Below are positions 7,443 to 15,967 of a DNA stretch of 39,238 bases, in pieces (within the stretch, counting starts at the first letter, position 1; every line of letters begins with the position of its first letter). Position numbers and translations under genes: made by a program. The DNA is from an uncultured Clostridium sp. (GTDB taxonomy: Bacteria; Bacillota_I; Bacilli_A; RF39; UBA660). Below the pieces are notes generated by a model that was not told the origin of the DNA, made no database searches, and worked only from the letters and a program-made list of their open reading frames with translations. The DNA lies in the NCBI GenBank assembly GCA_946541575.1, contig CAMNJQ010000052.1:1-39238 (forward strand), written 5' to 3'.

Positions 7443-8246
7443 ATGAAATGTAAAAAATTAGTAAAAGGGTTAATGGTTATGGGGATTATGGTTGGACTTG
7501 TTGCTCCTGTTGTTACGCGTGCTGATACTGGTGGAGGACCATCATATGATAATAGAAAAGTAATGTTAAAAGCTATGGATGATCCATCAACTGTTTCAGT
7601 AGATCTTGAATGGGGAGATTTACAATTTGAGTATACATATCAAGGAAATGGGGAAGGAAGATGGGATGCATTACCAAATAGTAATGATTCACAAAGAAAG
7701 TCAAGTATAGTTAGAGTGGTAAATAGATCAGCTTTTGATATGTCAGCAAGACTACAGTTTACTTCTAGTATTCCAGGAGTAACTTCTTCATTTGCGGTAT
7801 ATGATCTTAAAGAAGGTGTAGGAACTTGTGAAAATGCAAAAGATAAAATAGCTTCTTCAACTGCTTGGAGTTCAAGTAAACAAAGCGGACCATATGAATA
7901 TAAAACTGATCCAATGGCAACAGTAATTTATTCTGATAGCAATTGCCAAGTTCAAGTTCCTAATGGTGAAATGTATGATGATTCAAAAACATATTATTAT
8001 GTAAAATTAGATTCAAATTTTGAAGGTGCTACTGCTACAGCAAATTCAGTTGGTGGTGTTATTCCTGGAGTAGATAAGCATTATACTGGAAATGTAGTTG
8101 GTAGCCAGTATGATTCAACTAAACTTGCTTCAATGAATGATTTTGAATTAGAATTATCTCATGGTGATTATTCATATATAAAAGAAGTGTATAATTCAAA
8201 TAAAACTATTGGTACTTTAGATATTTGGCTATATAATGGTGATTAA
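7443..8246 (+). CDS. Secreted surface protein with cleavable signal peptide
   Basis: 267 residues. A classical signal peptide (MKCKK basic start, hydrophobic core to about residue 24) is probably cut at TRA|DTGG after residue 27. The mature part is acidic, Ser/Tyr/Trp-rich and beta-like, with a WGDLQFEY strand near the start and TLDIWLYNG at the very end; the two tryptophan strands resemble the edges of WxL-type or pilin-like cell-wall proteins, though I cannot assign it to that family. Two Cys in the mature part (in GTCENA and DSNCQVQ) could form a disulfide. No LPXTG motif or C-terminal anchor is present. The ribosome site is AAAGAGG upstream of ATG 7443. Its partner is the anchored protein at 6901, 26 bases upstream. 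Confidence 0.72.
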   Translation: MKCKKLVKGLMVMGIMVGLVAPVVTRADTGGGPSYDNRKVMLKAMDDPSTVSVDLEWGDLQFEYTYQGNGEGRWDALPNSNDSQRKSSIVRVVNRSAFDMSARLQFTSSIPGVTSSFAVYDLKEGVGTCENAKDKIASSTAWSSSKQSGPYEYKTDPMATVIYSDSNCQVQVPNGEMYDDSKTYYYVKLDSNFEGATATANSVGGVIPGVDKHYTGNVVGSQYDSTKLASMNDFELELSHGDYSYIKEVYNSNKTIGTLDIWLYNGD

Positions 8247-8251
8247 GAAAT

Positions 8252-8278
8252 AATCTGAAACATTTTGTTTCAGATTTT
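8252..8278 (+). terminator. Intergenic hairpin, probable (partial) terminator
   Basis: AATCTGAAAC (8252-8261) pairs perfectly with GTTTCAGATT (8267-8276) around ATTTT, followed by TTAT. The T-tract is short, so read-through into the 8295 gene, which has no obvious promoter, is likely. Confidence 0.65.
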
Positions 8279-8294
8279 ATTTGGGAGAGAGTAT

Positions 8295-8750
8295 ATGAAT
8301 AAAAAAATATTAGTGAGTTTTGTTCTGCTTATTATGTCTATAATTGCTTTAGTATCGGCTGTAATATTTAATAAAAATGATAAATTTATAAGACCAGAAT
8401 TTGATAAAAATACTTTGGATGGTGTTCCCAATGTTTCAAATAATAGCTATTCAGAGATAAATTATAGTGAAAGTTATAATGTCAAATTATGTGGAGAACC
8501 AGAGTTAAAAGATAATAAGCTATATTTGTATTTAACATCATTAGATGGCAATAATATTATGATAAAAGCTAGAATTTATAAAGATGATAAAATAGTTGGT
8601 GAAAGTGGTTTAATAAATCCTAATAGCTATTTAGAATATATAAATGTTGAAAATCTAAAAAGTGGGGATAAAATAAAAATTAAGATAATGGGGTATGATA
8701 AAGATTATCATAGCGCTGGTGCAATTAATATGAATGTTACAATTAAATAA
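8295..8750 (+). CDS. Membrane-anchored extracellular protein, unknown function
   Basis: 151 residues. ATG 8295 follows GGGAGAGAG (8283-8290); an in-frame upstream ATG at 8265 lies inside the terminator hairpin and is rejected. The N-terminal ~25 residues form one hydrophobic signal-anchor helix, then an Asn/Ser-rich linker and a ~95-residue beta-rich domain ending in alternating strands (GAINMNVTI). The layout matches the 6901 product. It is probably expressed by read-through from the surface operon at lower level. One Cys in the external domain (LCGEPE). No family recognised. Confidence 0.68.
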   Translation: MNKKILVSFVLLIMSIIALVSAVIFNKNDKFIRPEFDKNTLDGVPNVSNNSYSEINYSESYNVKLCGEPELKDNKLYLYLTSLDGNNIMIKARIYKDDKIVGESGLINPNSYLEYINVENLKSGDKIKIKIMGYDKDYHSAGAINMNVTIK

Positions 8751-8763
8751 AACTGTTATAGAC

Positions 8764-8792
8764 TTGAATTTTGATTGATTTTGTGATATAAT
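8764..8792 (+). promoter_or_regulatory. Consensus sigma-A promoter for the 8820 gene
   Basis: TTGAAT (8764-8769), 17 bases, TATAAT (8787-8792), with extended -10 TG at 8784-8785. Confidence 0.8.
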
Positions 8793-8819
8793 ACACCACA
8801 TCAAAAGGGGGATATGTTT

Positions 8820-9458
8820 ATGGACAAGTTTTATAATGATACATTTCGTTCATCAAAAATAATTAATGAAGAATTAAAAGAGAGAAAGAAAATTGCTATT
8901 ACCAGTCCAAGCAATAATGAGTTAATATCTAATTTTATGAAATCAACTAATAATAAATTTGTTAAAAGTTATCGTAACGAAAAACGTTTAATTGATGCTT
9001 TTGATGAAATTAATTCTATTATTTTTGCTGGATTTGATTATTTTCATTATTCAAATATAGGCGATATGGTAAGTGATAACAATAGTTTAATTGGTATGAG
9101 TTGCAATATTCCTATTCTTATAAATGAAGAACATCTTTATAAATTAAAAGAAGTAATTGATTGCTATGACATTTTGGATTTTATAATATCTAAAGATAAT
9201 AAAAATAATGTTAAATATTCTATTTGGTATGCAAATACGGATATTTCAGCTAGTCTTATTCCGTTTAAAAGAGAAAATGATGATATATATGTAGATTTAA
9301 AGTCTATTAATGATTCATATGATGGAGTAGTTTCTATTTCTTTAGGTGAACATAATGGAATACCATATAATAATATAACTGGTGCTAAAAGTTATATACC
9401 AAATGAAGATAATGAAAAAGTAAAGAGATTAAATTTTCATGTAAATAGTAAAAAATAA
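8820..9458 (+). CDS. Soluble protein, unknown function
   Basis: 212 residues from ATG 8820, which stands eight bases after the AAGGGGG ribosome site; the ATG at 8814 is too close to it. No signal peptide or membrane helix. An alternation of predicted strands and helices (KKIAITSPSNNELISNF; IIFAGFDYF; VVSISLGEHNG) suggests an alpha/beta fold. IAITSPSNNEL recalls a nucleotide-binding or regulatory strand-loop, but no P-loop or catalytic motif is evident. It is a single-gene unit with a near-consensus promoter and a bidirectional terminator shared with the opposing radical SAM gene. I do not recognise the family. Confidence 0.68.
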   Translation: MDKFYNDTFRSSKIINEELKERKKIAITSPSNNELISNFMKSTNNKFVKSYRNEKRLIDAFDEINSIIFAGFDYFHYSNIGDMVSDNNSLIGMSCNIPILINEEHLYKLKEVIDCYDILDFIISKDNKNNVKYSIWYANTDISASLIPFKRENDDIYVDLKSINDSYDGVVSISLGEHNGIPYNNITGAKSYIPNEDNEKVKRLNFHVNSKK

Positions 9459-9488
9459 AGTTTTTACAAATAAGTAAAAACTTTTTTT
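9458..9488. terminator. Bidirectional terminator between convergent genes
   Basis: AAGTTTTTAC (9458-9467) pairs with GTAAAAACTT (9474-9483); a T-tract follows on the plus strand (9482-9488), and A residues before the stem give the minus-strand T-tract. Confidence 0.8.
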
Positions 9489-10419
9489 ATGCTTTAATTC
9501 CTTGATAGCTATTTCTTCGTACCATTTCTTTATCAATATCGTTTAATACACAAAACTTTTTTGTTAACCAAAATGGTTCAATTAAATCTTCAATTTTTGG
9601 ATCTCCTGTGATTCTATTTATTACTATTGTATCTTTTAAATATTCAAGTTGATCACATACAATGTCGATATATTCTTCTTTTGATAAAACATGAAATTTT
9701 TCTTTTTCATACATTTTTTCTAATGCAGTATCTTTTAAAATATGGAGCATATGAATTTTTATCCCCCAAATATTAAGATTATTTAAATATTTTACTGTTT
9801 CTAACATTTCTTCTTTAGTTTCATAGGGAAGCCCATTAATGATATGTACTAGTACTTTAATATTTCTTTTATTTAATTCTTCAACAGCACTATTAAAACA
9901 TTCTAGACTACAGCATCTATTAATTAATTTTGATGTTTTATCATGTATTGTTTGAAGTCCTAGTTCTACAACTAAATCAGTTTTTTTATTTAGTTTTTCT
10001 AAATAGTCATAACATTCTTTACTTATTGAGTCTGGTCTTGTTGATATATTAATTCCAACTACATTATCATATGTTAAAACTTCTTCCCAGTTCTTTATTA
10101 AGAATGATAAATCTCCATATGTATTTGTGTTTGCTTGAAAATATGCAATAAATTTACAATTTGGCCATTTGTTAAGCATTATTTTTTTTATTGAATTAAA
10201 CTGTTCTTTTATTGGTAATAGCTTATTTCCAGCAAATTCACCACTACCTAGTTTTGAACAATATATACATCCTCCAAACCCAACTTTTCCATCTTTATTT
10301 GGACAAGTTAAACCTAAGTTTAAACTAATTTTTGCTACTTTAGTATTGTATTTTTTTTTATAATAGTAGTCTAAAGTATGATATCTTTTATTTGAATCGC
10401 TATATTTGAAATTTGACAT
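9487..10419 (-). CDS. Radical SAM protein, YhcC/YtqA-like (TIGR01212 type)
   Basis: 310 residues, normal for this family. The [4Fe-4S] cluster ligands are Cys39, Cys51 and Cys54 (CP-x10-CIYC), the extended spacing typical of the TIGR01212/YhcC group rather than CxxxCxxC. YFQANTNTYG, GINISTRPDSI, LVVELGLQTIHD and HIINGLPYETKEEM are characteristic. The enzyme should cleave S-adenosylmethionine to start a radical reaction, but the substrate of the group is not established. An in-frame ATG at 10437 overlaps a TATAAT (complement of 10434-10439), so it would not be transcribed; ATG 10419 with GGTGG upstream is chosen. It is transcribed divergently from the GH31 gene. Confidence 0.88.
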   Translation of the reverse strand: MSNFKYSDSNKRYHTLDYYYKKKYNTKVAKISLNLGLTCPNKDGKVGFGGCIYCSKLGSGEFAGNKLLPIKEQFNSIKKIMLNKWPNCKFIAYFQANTNTYGDLSFLIKNWEEVLTYDNVVGINISTRPDSISKECYDYLEKLNKKTDLVVELGLQTIHDKTSKLINRCCSLECFNSAVEELNKRNIKVLVHIINGLPYETKEEMLETVKYLNNLNIWGIKIHMLHILKDTALEKMYEKEKFHVLSKEEYIDIVCDQLEYLKDTIVINRITGDPKIEDLIEPFWLTKKFCVLNDIDKEMVRRNSYQGIKA

Positions 10420-10491
10420 ATTACCACCAATATTCATTATATCATAATAAATTTAATACATAAAAAAATATACTTTATAATTATTTTATGA

Positions 10492-10497
10492 TAAAAT
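10492..10497 (+). promoter_or_regulatory. Likely extended -10 element for the GH31-like gene
   Basis: TAAAAT (10492-10497) is preceded by TGA, giving an extended -10; no good -35 is seen. The opposite strand carries a TATAAT at 10434-10439 for the radical SAM gene, so this ~100-base gap is a divergent promoter region. Confidence 0.4.
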
Positions 10498-10524
10498 TGT
10501 TGTATAGAATAAAAGGTGATTTCA

Positions 10525-12933
10525 ATGTATGATTTTGGTAAAAGTTTTAATATTAATTTAGAAGATTTAAAATCAAAAAAAGAAGCAACTGTTGTTGGAA
10601 ATAAATTTAGAATTACAGTTCTTACAGAAAGATTATTGAGATTAGAGTATAGTGAGACTTCAAATTTTAATGATTTAAAAACAGAACTTGTTTCTTTCCG
10701 TAATTTTGATGTTCCAAAGTTTAGAATTACAGAAGACCAAAATTTTATGGAGATAGAAACTGATTATTTTAAACTTTCATACAGTAAAGAGCAACCATTT
10801 AAGGGATCTACATTTAGCGCAACAAAAAATTTAAAAATTGAAGTTAAAAATAGTGAAGCTGTTTGGTATTATGGAAATCCTGAGGCTAAAAATTATTATG
10901 GGTCAAATATTAGTGGTGAGGTAAAGAGTAAAGAACAAAAAGAAAATAGGGGATTATTTTCTTTGGATGGAATGGTTTCTTTTGATGATAGTGATAGTTT
11001 AAGAATTAATGAGGTTGGGAGCATTGAAGAACCTATTAAAGGCAATATAGATATTTATGTCTTTATATATAATAAAGATTTTGGATTATGCGTTCAAGAT
11101 TATTTTAAATTAACTGGATTACCAGAACTAATTCCACGTTATGCTCTTGGGAATTGGTGGTGTAGAGATTTACCATATAAAACTGATGAAATTGCACAAT
11201 TAGTTTACGAATTCGAAAAAAGACAAATACCATTGTCAGTTATATTACTAGATAAGGATTGGCATGTAAGAGATGCAGAAAAAAAGAATCTTTCTGGTTT
11301 TACATTTAATAAAGAATTGATTCCTGATCCAAAACTTCTTATAGATACATTACATCAAAGAGGAATTCATTTTGGAGTTAGAATAGATCCAGATGAAGGA
11401 TTTTATCCTTATGAAGAACATTACGAAGATGTTAAAAACTTCTTAGGATATACAAACGAAGGATTAATTGCAATCGATCCATTAAATCCTAAAATGCTTG
11501 ATGCATTACTAAAATATGGATTAAATCCAATAGAAAGTCTTGGTGTAGATTTCTTTTGGAATAATTCTAGTAATATTAAGAATTTGCATAGATTATGGGT
11601 TTTAAATTATTACATTTATAATAATTTGAATAGAAGTCAAGATAAAAGAGGAATGATTTTAGCAAGAAATTCTTTAAAGACTGCACATAAGTTTCCAGTA
11701 TTGTATGCAGGTAATTCTAAAGTTAGTTGGGAAAACTTTAAATCAACACCATTTTTTAACTTATCAGCATCTAATATAGGAGCATGTTGGTGGAGTCACG
11801 ATATCGGTGGGTTTGATGAAGGAATTGAAGACCCAGAATTATATATTAGATCAGTTCAGCTTGGAACATTTTCCCCAATATTGAGATTTCATTCTGCTAG
11901 TGGAAAATATTATAAAAGAGAGCCTTGGAAGTGGGATATAAGAACAGAGACTATTGTAACTAAATACTTAAGATTAAGACATAATTTATCATCATATCTA
12001 TATACTGAAGCATATAAATATCATAAAACTGGTTCTATGATATTCCAACCACTATATTATTATTTACCACAAGTATATGATAATGATAATTATAAAATTG
12101 AGTATTTCTTCGGAAGTGAATTATTGGTATCTCCAATAATAAATAAGAAGAATACAATAATGAATAGAACAATTCATAGATTTTATTTACCTGATGGTGT
12201 TTGGTATGAGTTTACAACTGGAAAAAGATATCAAGGAAATAAGAAACATACCTCTTTTTATAAAGAAGAAGATTATCCTATCTTTGCTAAAAAGGGAAGT
12301 ATTATACCACTTTCAATAAAGAGTAATATGAATAATACAGGTAATCCAACTGATTTAGAAATACATGTTTTCCCTGGACAAAATAATACTTATAGGATGT
12401 ATGAAGATGATGGTGAAAGTAATCATTATAAAAATGGAGAATATATAATAACTGAAATAGATTATAACTATTTACAAAATAATTATACTTTAATTATTCG
12501 TCCAGTTGAAGGAAGAGCAGGTATTATTCCTAAGGAAAGAAACTATAAAATTAGATTTAGAAATACTAAGTTTGCTGAAACAGTAGTAGTATATATGAAT
12601 TCAAATCCAATTGAAATTGCTAATAAATATATTGATAACAATGATTTTATTGTAGAAATAAATAATGTACCTACTATGGGACAATTAACTATTAACTGCA
12701 AGGGAAATGATATTGAAATTGATGCAGTTCACGTTTTAAATGAAGATATTGATGATATTTTAAAAGATTTGCAAATTGAAACAACTTTAAAGGAGAAAAT
12801 ATCAGAAATATTGTTTAGTGATGCTAATTATAAACAAAAGAGCATTGAAATTAGGAAATTGAAGAAATATAACTTAGATAAATCTTTTATTAACTTGTTC
12901 AAAAAATTACTTGAATATGTTGAAGAACTTTAA
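10525..12933 (+). CDS. GH31 alpha-glucosidase homologue, predicted catalytically inactive
   Basis: 802 residues with full GH31 architecture: N-terminal beta-sandwich (about 1-200), (beta/alpha)8 barrel (about 205-500), proximal and distal beta domains, plus an Asn/Asp-rich helical tail (about 735-802). Family landmarks are clear: GNWWCRDLPY, LDKDWH, LARNS (Arg381), WWSHDIGGF (422-430), LRFHS. However, the nucleophile motif, normally FWxD, reads FWNN (Asn347), and the acid/base motif, normally GD, reads AGNS (Asn397). Both catalytic Asp are therefore Asn by my alignment. The frame is intact and the rest of the barrel conserved, so it looks like a maintained pseudoenzyme, perhaps a glycan-binding protein, not a decaying gene. 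No signal peptide, so cytoplasmic. ATG 10525 follows AAAAGGTG. Confidence 0.85.
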   Translation: MYDFGKSFNINLEDLKSKKEATVVGNKFRITVLTERLLRLEYSETSNFNDLKTELVSFRNFDVPKFRITEDQNFMEIETDYFKLSYSKEQPFKGSTFSATKNLKIEVKNSEAVWYYGNPEAKNYYGSNISGEVKSKEQKENRGLFSLDGMVSFDDSDSLRINEVGSIEEPIKGNIDIYVFIYNKDFGLCVQDYFKLTGLPELIPRYALGNWWCRDLPYKTDEIAQLVYEFEKRQIPLSVILLDKDWHVRDAEKKNLSGFTFNKELIPDPKLLIDTLHQRGIHFGVRIDPDEGFYPYEEHYEDVKNFLGYTNEGLIAIDPLNPKMLDALLKYGLNPIESLGVDFFWNNSSNIKNLHRLWVLNYYIYNNLNRSQDKRGMILARNSLKTAHKFPVLYAGNSKVSWENFKSTPFFNLSASNIGACWWSHDIGGFDEGIEDPELYIRSVQLGTFSPILRFHSASGKYYKREPWKWDIRTETIVTKYLRLRHNLSSYLYTEAYKYHKTGSMIFQPLYYYLPQVYDNDNYKIEYFFGSELLVSPIINKKNTIMNRTIHRFYLPDGVWYEFTTGKRYQGNKKHTSFYKEEDYPIFAKKGSIIPLSIKSNMNNTGNPTDLEIHVFPGQNNTYRMYEDDGESNHYKNGEYIITEIDYNYLQNNYTLIIRPVEGRAGIIPKERNYKIRFRNTKFAETVVVYMNSNPIEIANKYIDNNDFIVEINNVPTMGQLTINCKGNDIEIDAVHVLNEDIDDILKDLQIETTLKEKISEILFSDANYKQKSIEIRKLKKYNLDKSFINLFKKLLEYVEEL

Positions 12934-12939
12934 TATAAT
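12911..12939 (+). promoter_or_regulatory. Promoter of the T-box/leuS operon
   Basis: TTGAAT (12911-12916), 17 bases, TATAAT (12934-12939). It lies over the 3' end of the GH31-like gene, and transcription would start near 12946, just before T-box stem I. Confidence 0.7.
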
Positions 12940-12955
12940 ATTTTTTGTAATTTGC

Positions 12956-13150
12956 TTTAAGAAGTAGTAATTATTTGAATATTTAAAGAGAGCTAAAGTA
13001 TGGTGAAATTTAGTAATATGAAATTAATGAACTTGTCTTAAATATAAACAAATCGTATTCTTGCGTTAAAAGATCAAAGTGTAGAGATTATCTCTAAATT
13101 AAGGTGGTACCACGGAAATATTCGTCCTTATTGGATGGATATTTTTTATT
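12956..13150 (+). ncRNA. T-box riboswitch, leucine-type, controlling leuS
   Basis: The invariant T-box AAGGTGGTACCACG is at 13101-13114. Stem I closes with TTTAAGA (12956-12962) pairing TCTTAAA (13036-13042) and holds AGAGAG on its 5' side. The specifier next to the 3' base strand reads CTT (13032-13034) followed by G, a Leu codon (TTG, one base on, is also Leu). A small stem III (AGAGA/TCTCT, 13083-13095) follows. The terminator pairs AATATTCGTCC (13117-13127) with GGATGGATATT (13133-13143), two G-U pairs, then T residues; CCTT in its loop region can pair with the T-box for antitermination. Uncharged tRNA-Leu should turn on the downstream genes. Confidence 0.92.
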
Positions 13151-13164
13151 TTGTAGGAGGTTAA

Positions 13165-13551
13165 ATGATAGAAATAGTAATTACAATTCTTGTTGTTTAT
13201 TTTTTGTATTATTTTATATCAGTAAGAAGATATGATAAATTAGGTCATTATAAAAATGGTAAGAAAAAAGAAGTTACTGATTATGAAGCTCTTCCTAGTG
13301 AAGTTAAATATTTTATTATTAAATATAAAATAGATACAAATAAAATAAATTATAGACCACTTATGAAGTTAGTTGGGTTAGTTTTAGGACTAGATATAGC
13401 TTTATTATCAATTGTAGAGGTATTAATATTTAAAGATAATATTGTACTTATATTGTTAGTAGCTGCAGTTTTAATAATACCACTGTATTTAATCAGTTTA
13501 AGATTTGTTGGAAATTATTTTAAAAAGAAAGGACTTGTTAAAAATGAATAA
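13165..13551 (+). CDS. Small membrane protein in the leuS operon
   Basis: 128 residues with three hydrophobic segments: residues ~3-20, 67-87 and 92-113, separated by a ~45-residue polar, Lys-rich loop that includes VTDYEALPSEVKYFI, and a basic C-terminus. ATG 13165 has a strong AGGAGG. It is the first gene after the leucine T-box and its last eight bases overlap the leuS start, so it is co-regulated by tRNA-Leu charging and probably translationally coupled to leuS. No transporter or enzyme motif is evident. A role linked to leucine supply is possible from the context but unsupported by the sequence itself. Confidence 0.7.
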   Translation: MIEIVITILVVYFLYYFISVRRYDKLGHYKNGKKKEVTDYEALPSEVKYFIIKYKIDTNKINYRPLMKLVGLVLGLDIALLSIVEVLIFKDNIVLILLVAAVLIIPLYLISLRFVGNYFKKKGLVKNE

Positions 13552-15955
13552 AATTAATGAAATAGAAAAGAAATGGCAAAATTATTGGGATAATAAAAAA
13601 ACTTTTAAAGCTTTAAATAATAGTGATAAAAAATCTTTTTATGTACTAGTAGAATTTCCTTATCCATCTGGAGCAGGACTTCATGTAGGTCATGTTAGAA
13701 GTTATACAGCACATGATGCGATAGCTAGGATGAAACGTTTACAAGGATATAATGTTTTATTTCCTATGGGATGGGATGCTTTTGGAGCACCTGCAGAAGA
13801 GTATGCTATAAAAAATCATATTCATCCAAAAGAGGCTGTAAAAAAGAATATTGAAACATTTAAACGTCAAATGAAGACTTTAGGTTTTTCTTTTGATTGG
13901 GATAGAGAGTTTTCAACAACTGATCCGGATTACTATAAATGGACACAGTGGCAATTTTTACAGTTTTATAAACATAATATGGCATATAAAGATACAATTC
14001 CAGTAAACTGGTGTCCTAAATGTAAAACAGTTTTATCCAATGAAGATGCTGCTGGTGGAGTTTGTGAAAGATGTGGAACAGAAGTAGTTCAAAAAGAAAA
14101 GTCACAATGGATGTTAAAAATGAGTGATTATGCCGAGGACTTATTGAAAGGATTAGATGATACTGATTTTGCTGATAGAGTTAAGTTAGGTCAAATTAAT
14201 TGGATTGGTAAGTCTACTGGTGTAGAAATGGATGTAGAAATATCAGGTGGTGGAAAATTTTCTATTTTTACTACTTGTATTGAAACAGTATTTGGAATAA
14301 CTTTCTTTGTAATTGCACCTGATGGAAAATTAATTAAAGAATTAATGCCTAGAGTAAAAAATAAAAAAGAAGTTGAAAAATACATTGAAGAAACTAAGAA
14401 AAAATCAGCAATGGATAGAACTGAACTTAATAAGGGAAAAACTGGAGTAGAAGTAAAAGGTGTAAAAGCAATTAATCCAATTAATGGAAAAGAAGTTCCT
14501 ATTTTCTTAGGAGATTTTGTTTTAGGAGATTATGGTACTGGTGCTGTTATGGCTGTTCCTGCTCATGATCAAAGAGACTTTGAATATGCAAAAGCTCATA
14601 ACTTAGAATTAATTGAAGTAATAGAAGGTGGAAATATAAAAGAAAAAGCCTTTGAAAAACATGATTATTTAGGTGCTGGATGTAAATTAATTAATTCTGG
14701 TGAATTTGACGGATTAGTTGTAGAAGATGCTAAAGAGAAAATAACAAAAATGCTTGAAGAAAAAGGAATAGCAAGAAGAGTTAATAATTATAAAATGAGA
14801 GATTGGATATTCTCTCGTCAAAGATTTTGGGGTGAACCAATTCCAATGATTCATTGTGAAAAATGTGGTTGGGTTCCAATGAATGAAGAAGATTTACCAT
14901 TATTGTTACCTGATGTTGCAGAATATGAGCCAACAGATAATGGTGAAAGTCCACTTGCAAAGATTACTGAATGGGTAAATACTACATGTCCAAAATGTGG
15001 AGGAGCTGCTAAAAGAGAAACTGATACTATGCCTAACTGGGCTGGATCAAGTTGGTATTTTTTAAGATTTATGGATGCTAAAAATGATAAAGAGTTTGCA
15101 TCTATGGATGCTATGAAGTATTGGAAAAGAGTTGATTGGTATAATGGTGGTATGGAACATACTGCAAGACATTTGCTTTATGCAAGATTTTGGGTACAGT
15201 TCTTATATAATATTGGTTTAGTACCATCAAAAGAAATGATTTGGAAAAGAGTAAGTCATGGAATGGTTTTAGGTAGTGATAACCAAAAAATGAGTAAGTC
15301 AAAAGGAAATGTAATTAATCCTGATGATATTGTAAATGAATATGGTGCTGATACTTTAAGAGTATATGAAATGTTTATGGGCGATTATACTCAAGATGCT
15401 CCATGGAGTACAGATTCTTTAAAAGGATGCAAGAGATTCATTGATAAAGTAATTAGATTAAAAGAAAAAGTTGTAGATAAAGATGAATATTCTAAAGATT
15501 TGGAACCAATTATTCATAAAAGTATTAAAAAAGTTGAATCAGATTTAATGAGTTTAGGCTTTAATACTGCTATTTCTCAATTAATGATTTTATCTAATGC
15601 ATATGATGAAAAAGAATCAATTACGAAGAAAGACTATAATTTATTATTAACACTTCTTAATCCAATTGCACCTCATATTACTGAAGAATTAAATGAAGAA
15701 ATTGGATATAGTCCAATTTGTGAAAGTAGTTGGCCAGTTTATGATGAGTCTAAAACTATAGAGCAAGAAAAAGCAATTGCTGTACAAGTTAATGGAAAAG
15801 TACGTTCAACTATTAAAATTAATATAAATGATAGTGAAGATGAAATTAAAGAAAAAGCTTTAAAAGAAGAAAATGTACAAAAGCATATTGAAGGAAAAGA
15901 TATTGTAAAAATTATAGTTATTCAAGGAAAAATAGTTAATATAGTTGTAAAGTAG
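13544..15955 (+). CDS. leuS: Leucyl-tRNA synthetase
   Basis: 803 residues, the usual bacterial length. It attaches leucine to tRNA-Leu. HVGH (47-50) is the HIGH motif, KMSKS is at 582-586, and a zinc-binding insert carries CPKC and CERC. The editing domain CP1 is present: GTGAVMAVPAHDQRD keeps Asp342 and Asp345, but the Thr-rich motif, usually TTRPDT, reads TTCIET (243-248), losing the conserved Arg and Pro while keeping the two N-terminal Thr and the final Thr. Editing of mis-charged tRNA may therefore differ. ATG 13544 is chosen by AAAGGA at 13528-13533 and by homology; upstream in-frame starts lack support. Regulated by the T-box. Confidence 0.96.
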   Translation: MNKINEIEKKWQNYWDNKKTFKALNNSDKKSFYVLVEFPYPSGAGLHVGHVRSYTAHDAIARMKRLQGYNVLFPMGWDAFGAPAEEYAIKNHIHPKEAVKKNIETFKRQMKTLGFSFDWDREFSTTDPDYYKWTQWQFLQFYKHNMAYKDTIPVNWCPKCKTVLSNEDAAGGVCERCGTEVVQKEKSQWMLKMSDYAEDLLKGLDDTDFADRVKLGQINWIGKSTGVEMDVEISGGGKFSIFTTCIETVFGITFFVIAPDGKLIKELMPRVKNKKEVEKYIEETKKKSAMDRTELNKGKTGVEVKGVKAINPINGKEVPIFLGDFVLGDYGTGAVMAVPAHDQRDFEYAKAHNLELIEVIEGGNIKEKAFEKHDYLGAGCKLINSGEFDGLVVEDAKEKITKMLEEKGIARRVNNYKMRDWIFSRQRFWGEPIPMIHCEKCGWVPMNEEDLPLLLPDVAEYEPTDNGESPLAKITEWVNTTCPKCGGAAKRETDTMPNWAGSSWYFLRFMDAKNDKEFASMDAMKYWKRVDWYNGGMEHTARHLLYARFWVQFLYNIGLVPSKEMIWKRVSHGMVLGSDNQKMSKSKGNVINPDDIVNEYGADTLRVYEMFMGDYTQDAPWSTDSLKGCKRFIDKVIRLKEKVVDKDEYSKDLEPIIHKSIKKVESDLMSLGFNTAISQLMILSNAYDEKESITKKDYNLLLTLLNPIAPHITEELNEEIGYSPICESSWPVYDESKTIEQEKAIAVQVNGKVRSTIKININDSEDEIKEKALKEENVQKHIEGKDIVKIIVIQGKIVNIVVK

Positions 15956-15967
15956 AAAGAGGATTTT

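Noticed and set aside
7443-8246. WxL cell-wall protein call
   Set aside because: Trp-containing strands are present, but the paired WxL motifs with the usual spacing and the DUF916 partner are not convincing.
10169-10363. Small plus-strand frame inside the radical SAM gene
   Set aside because: Antisense to conserved coding sequence with no ribosome site.
13020-13115. tRNA-like gene suggested by the GGTGGTACCACGG word
   Set aside because: It is the invariant T-box sequence with adjoining stem I, stem III and terminator, not a tRNA.
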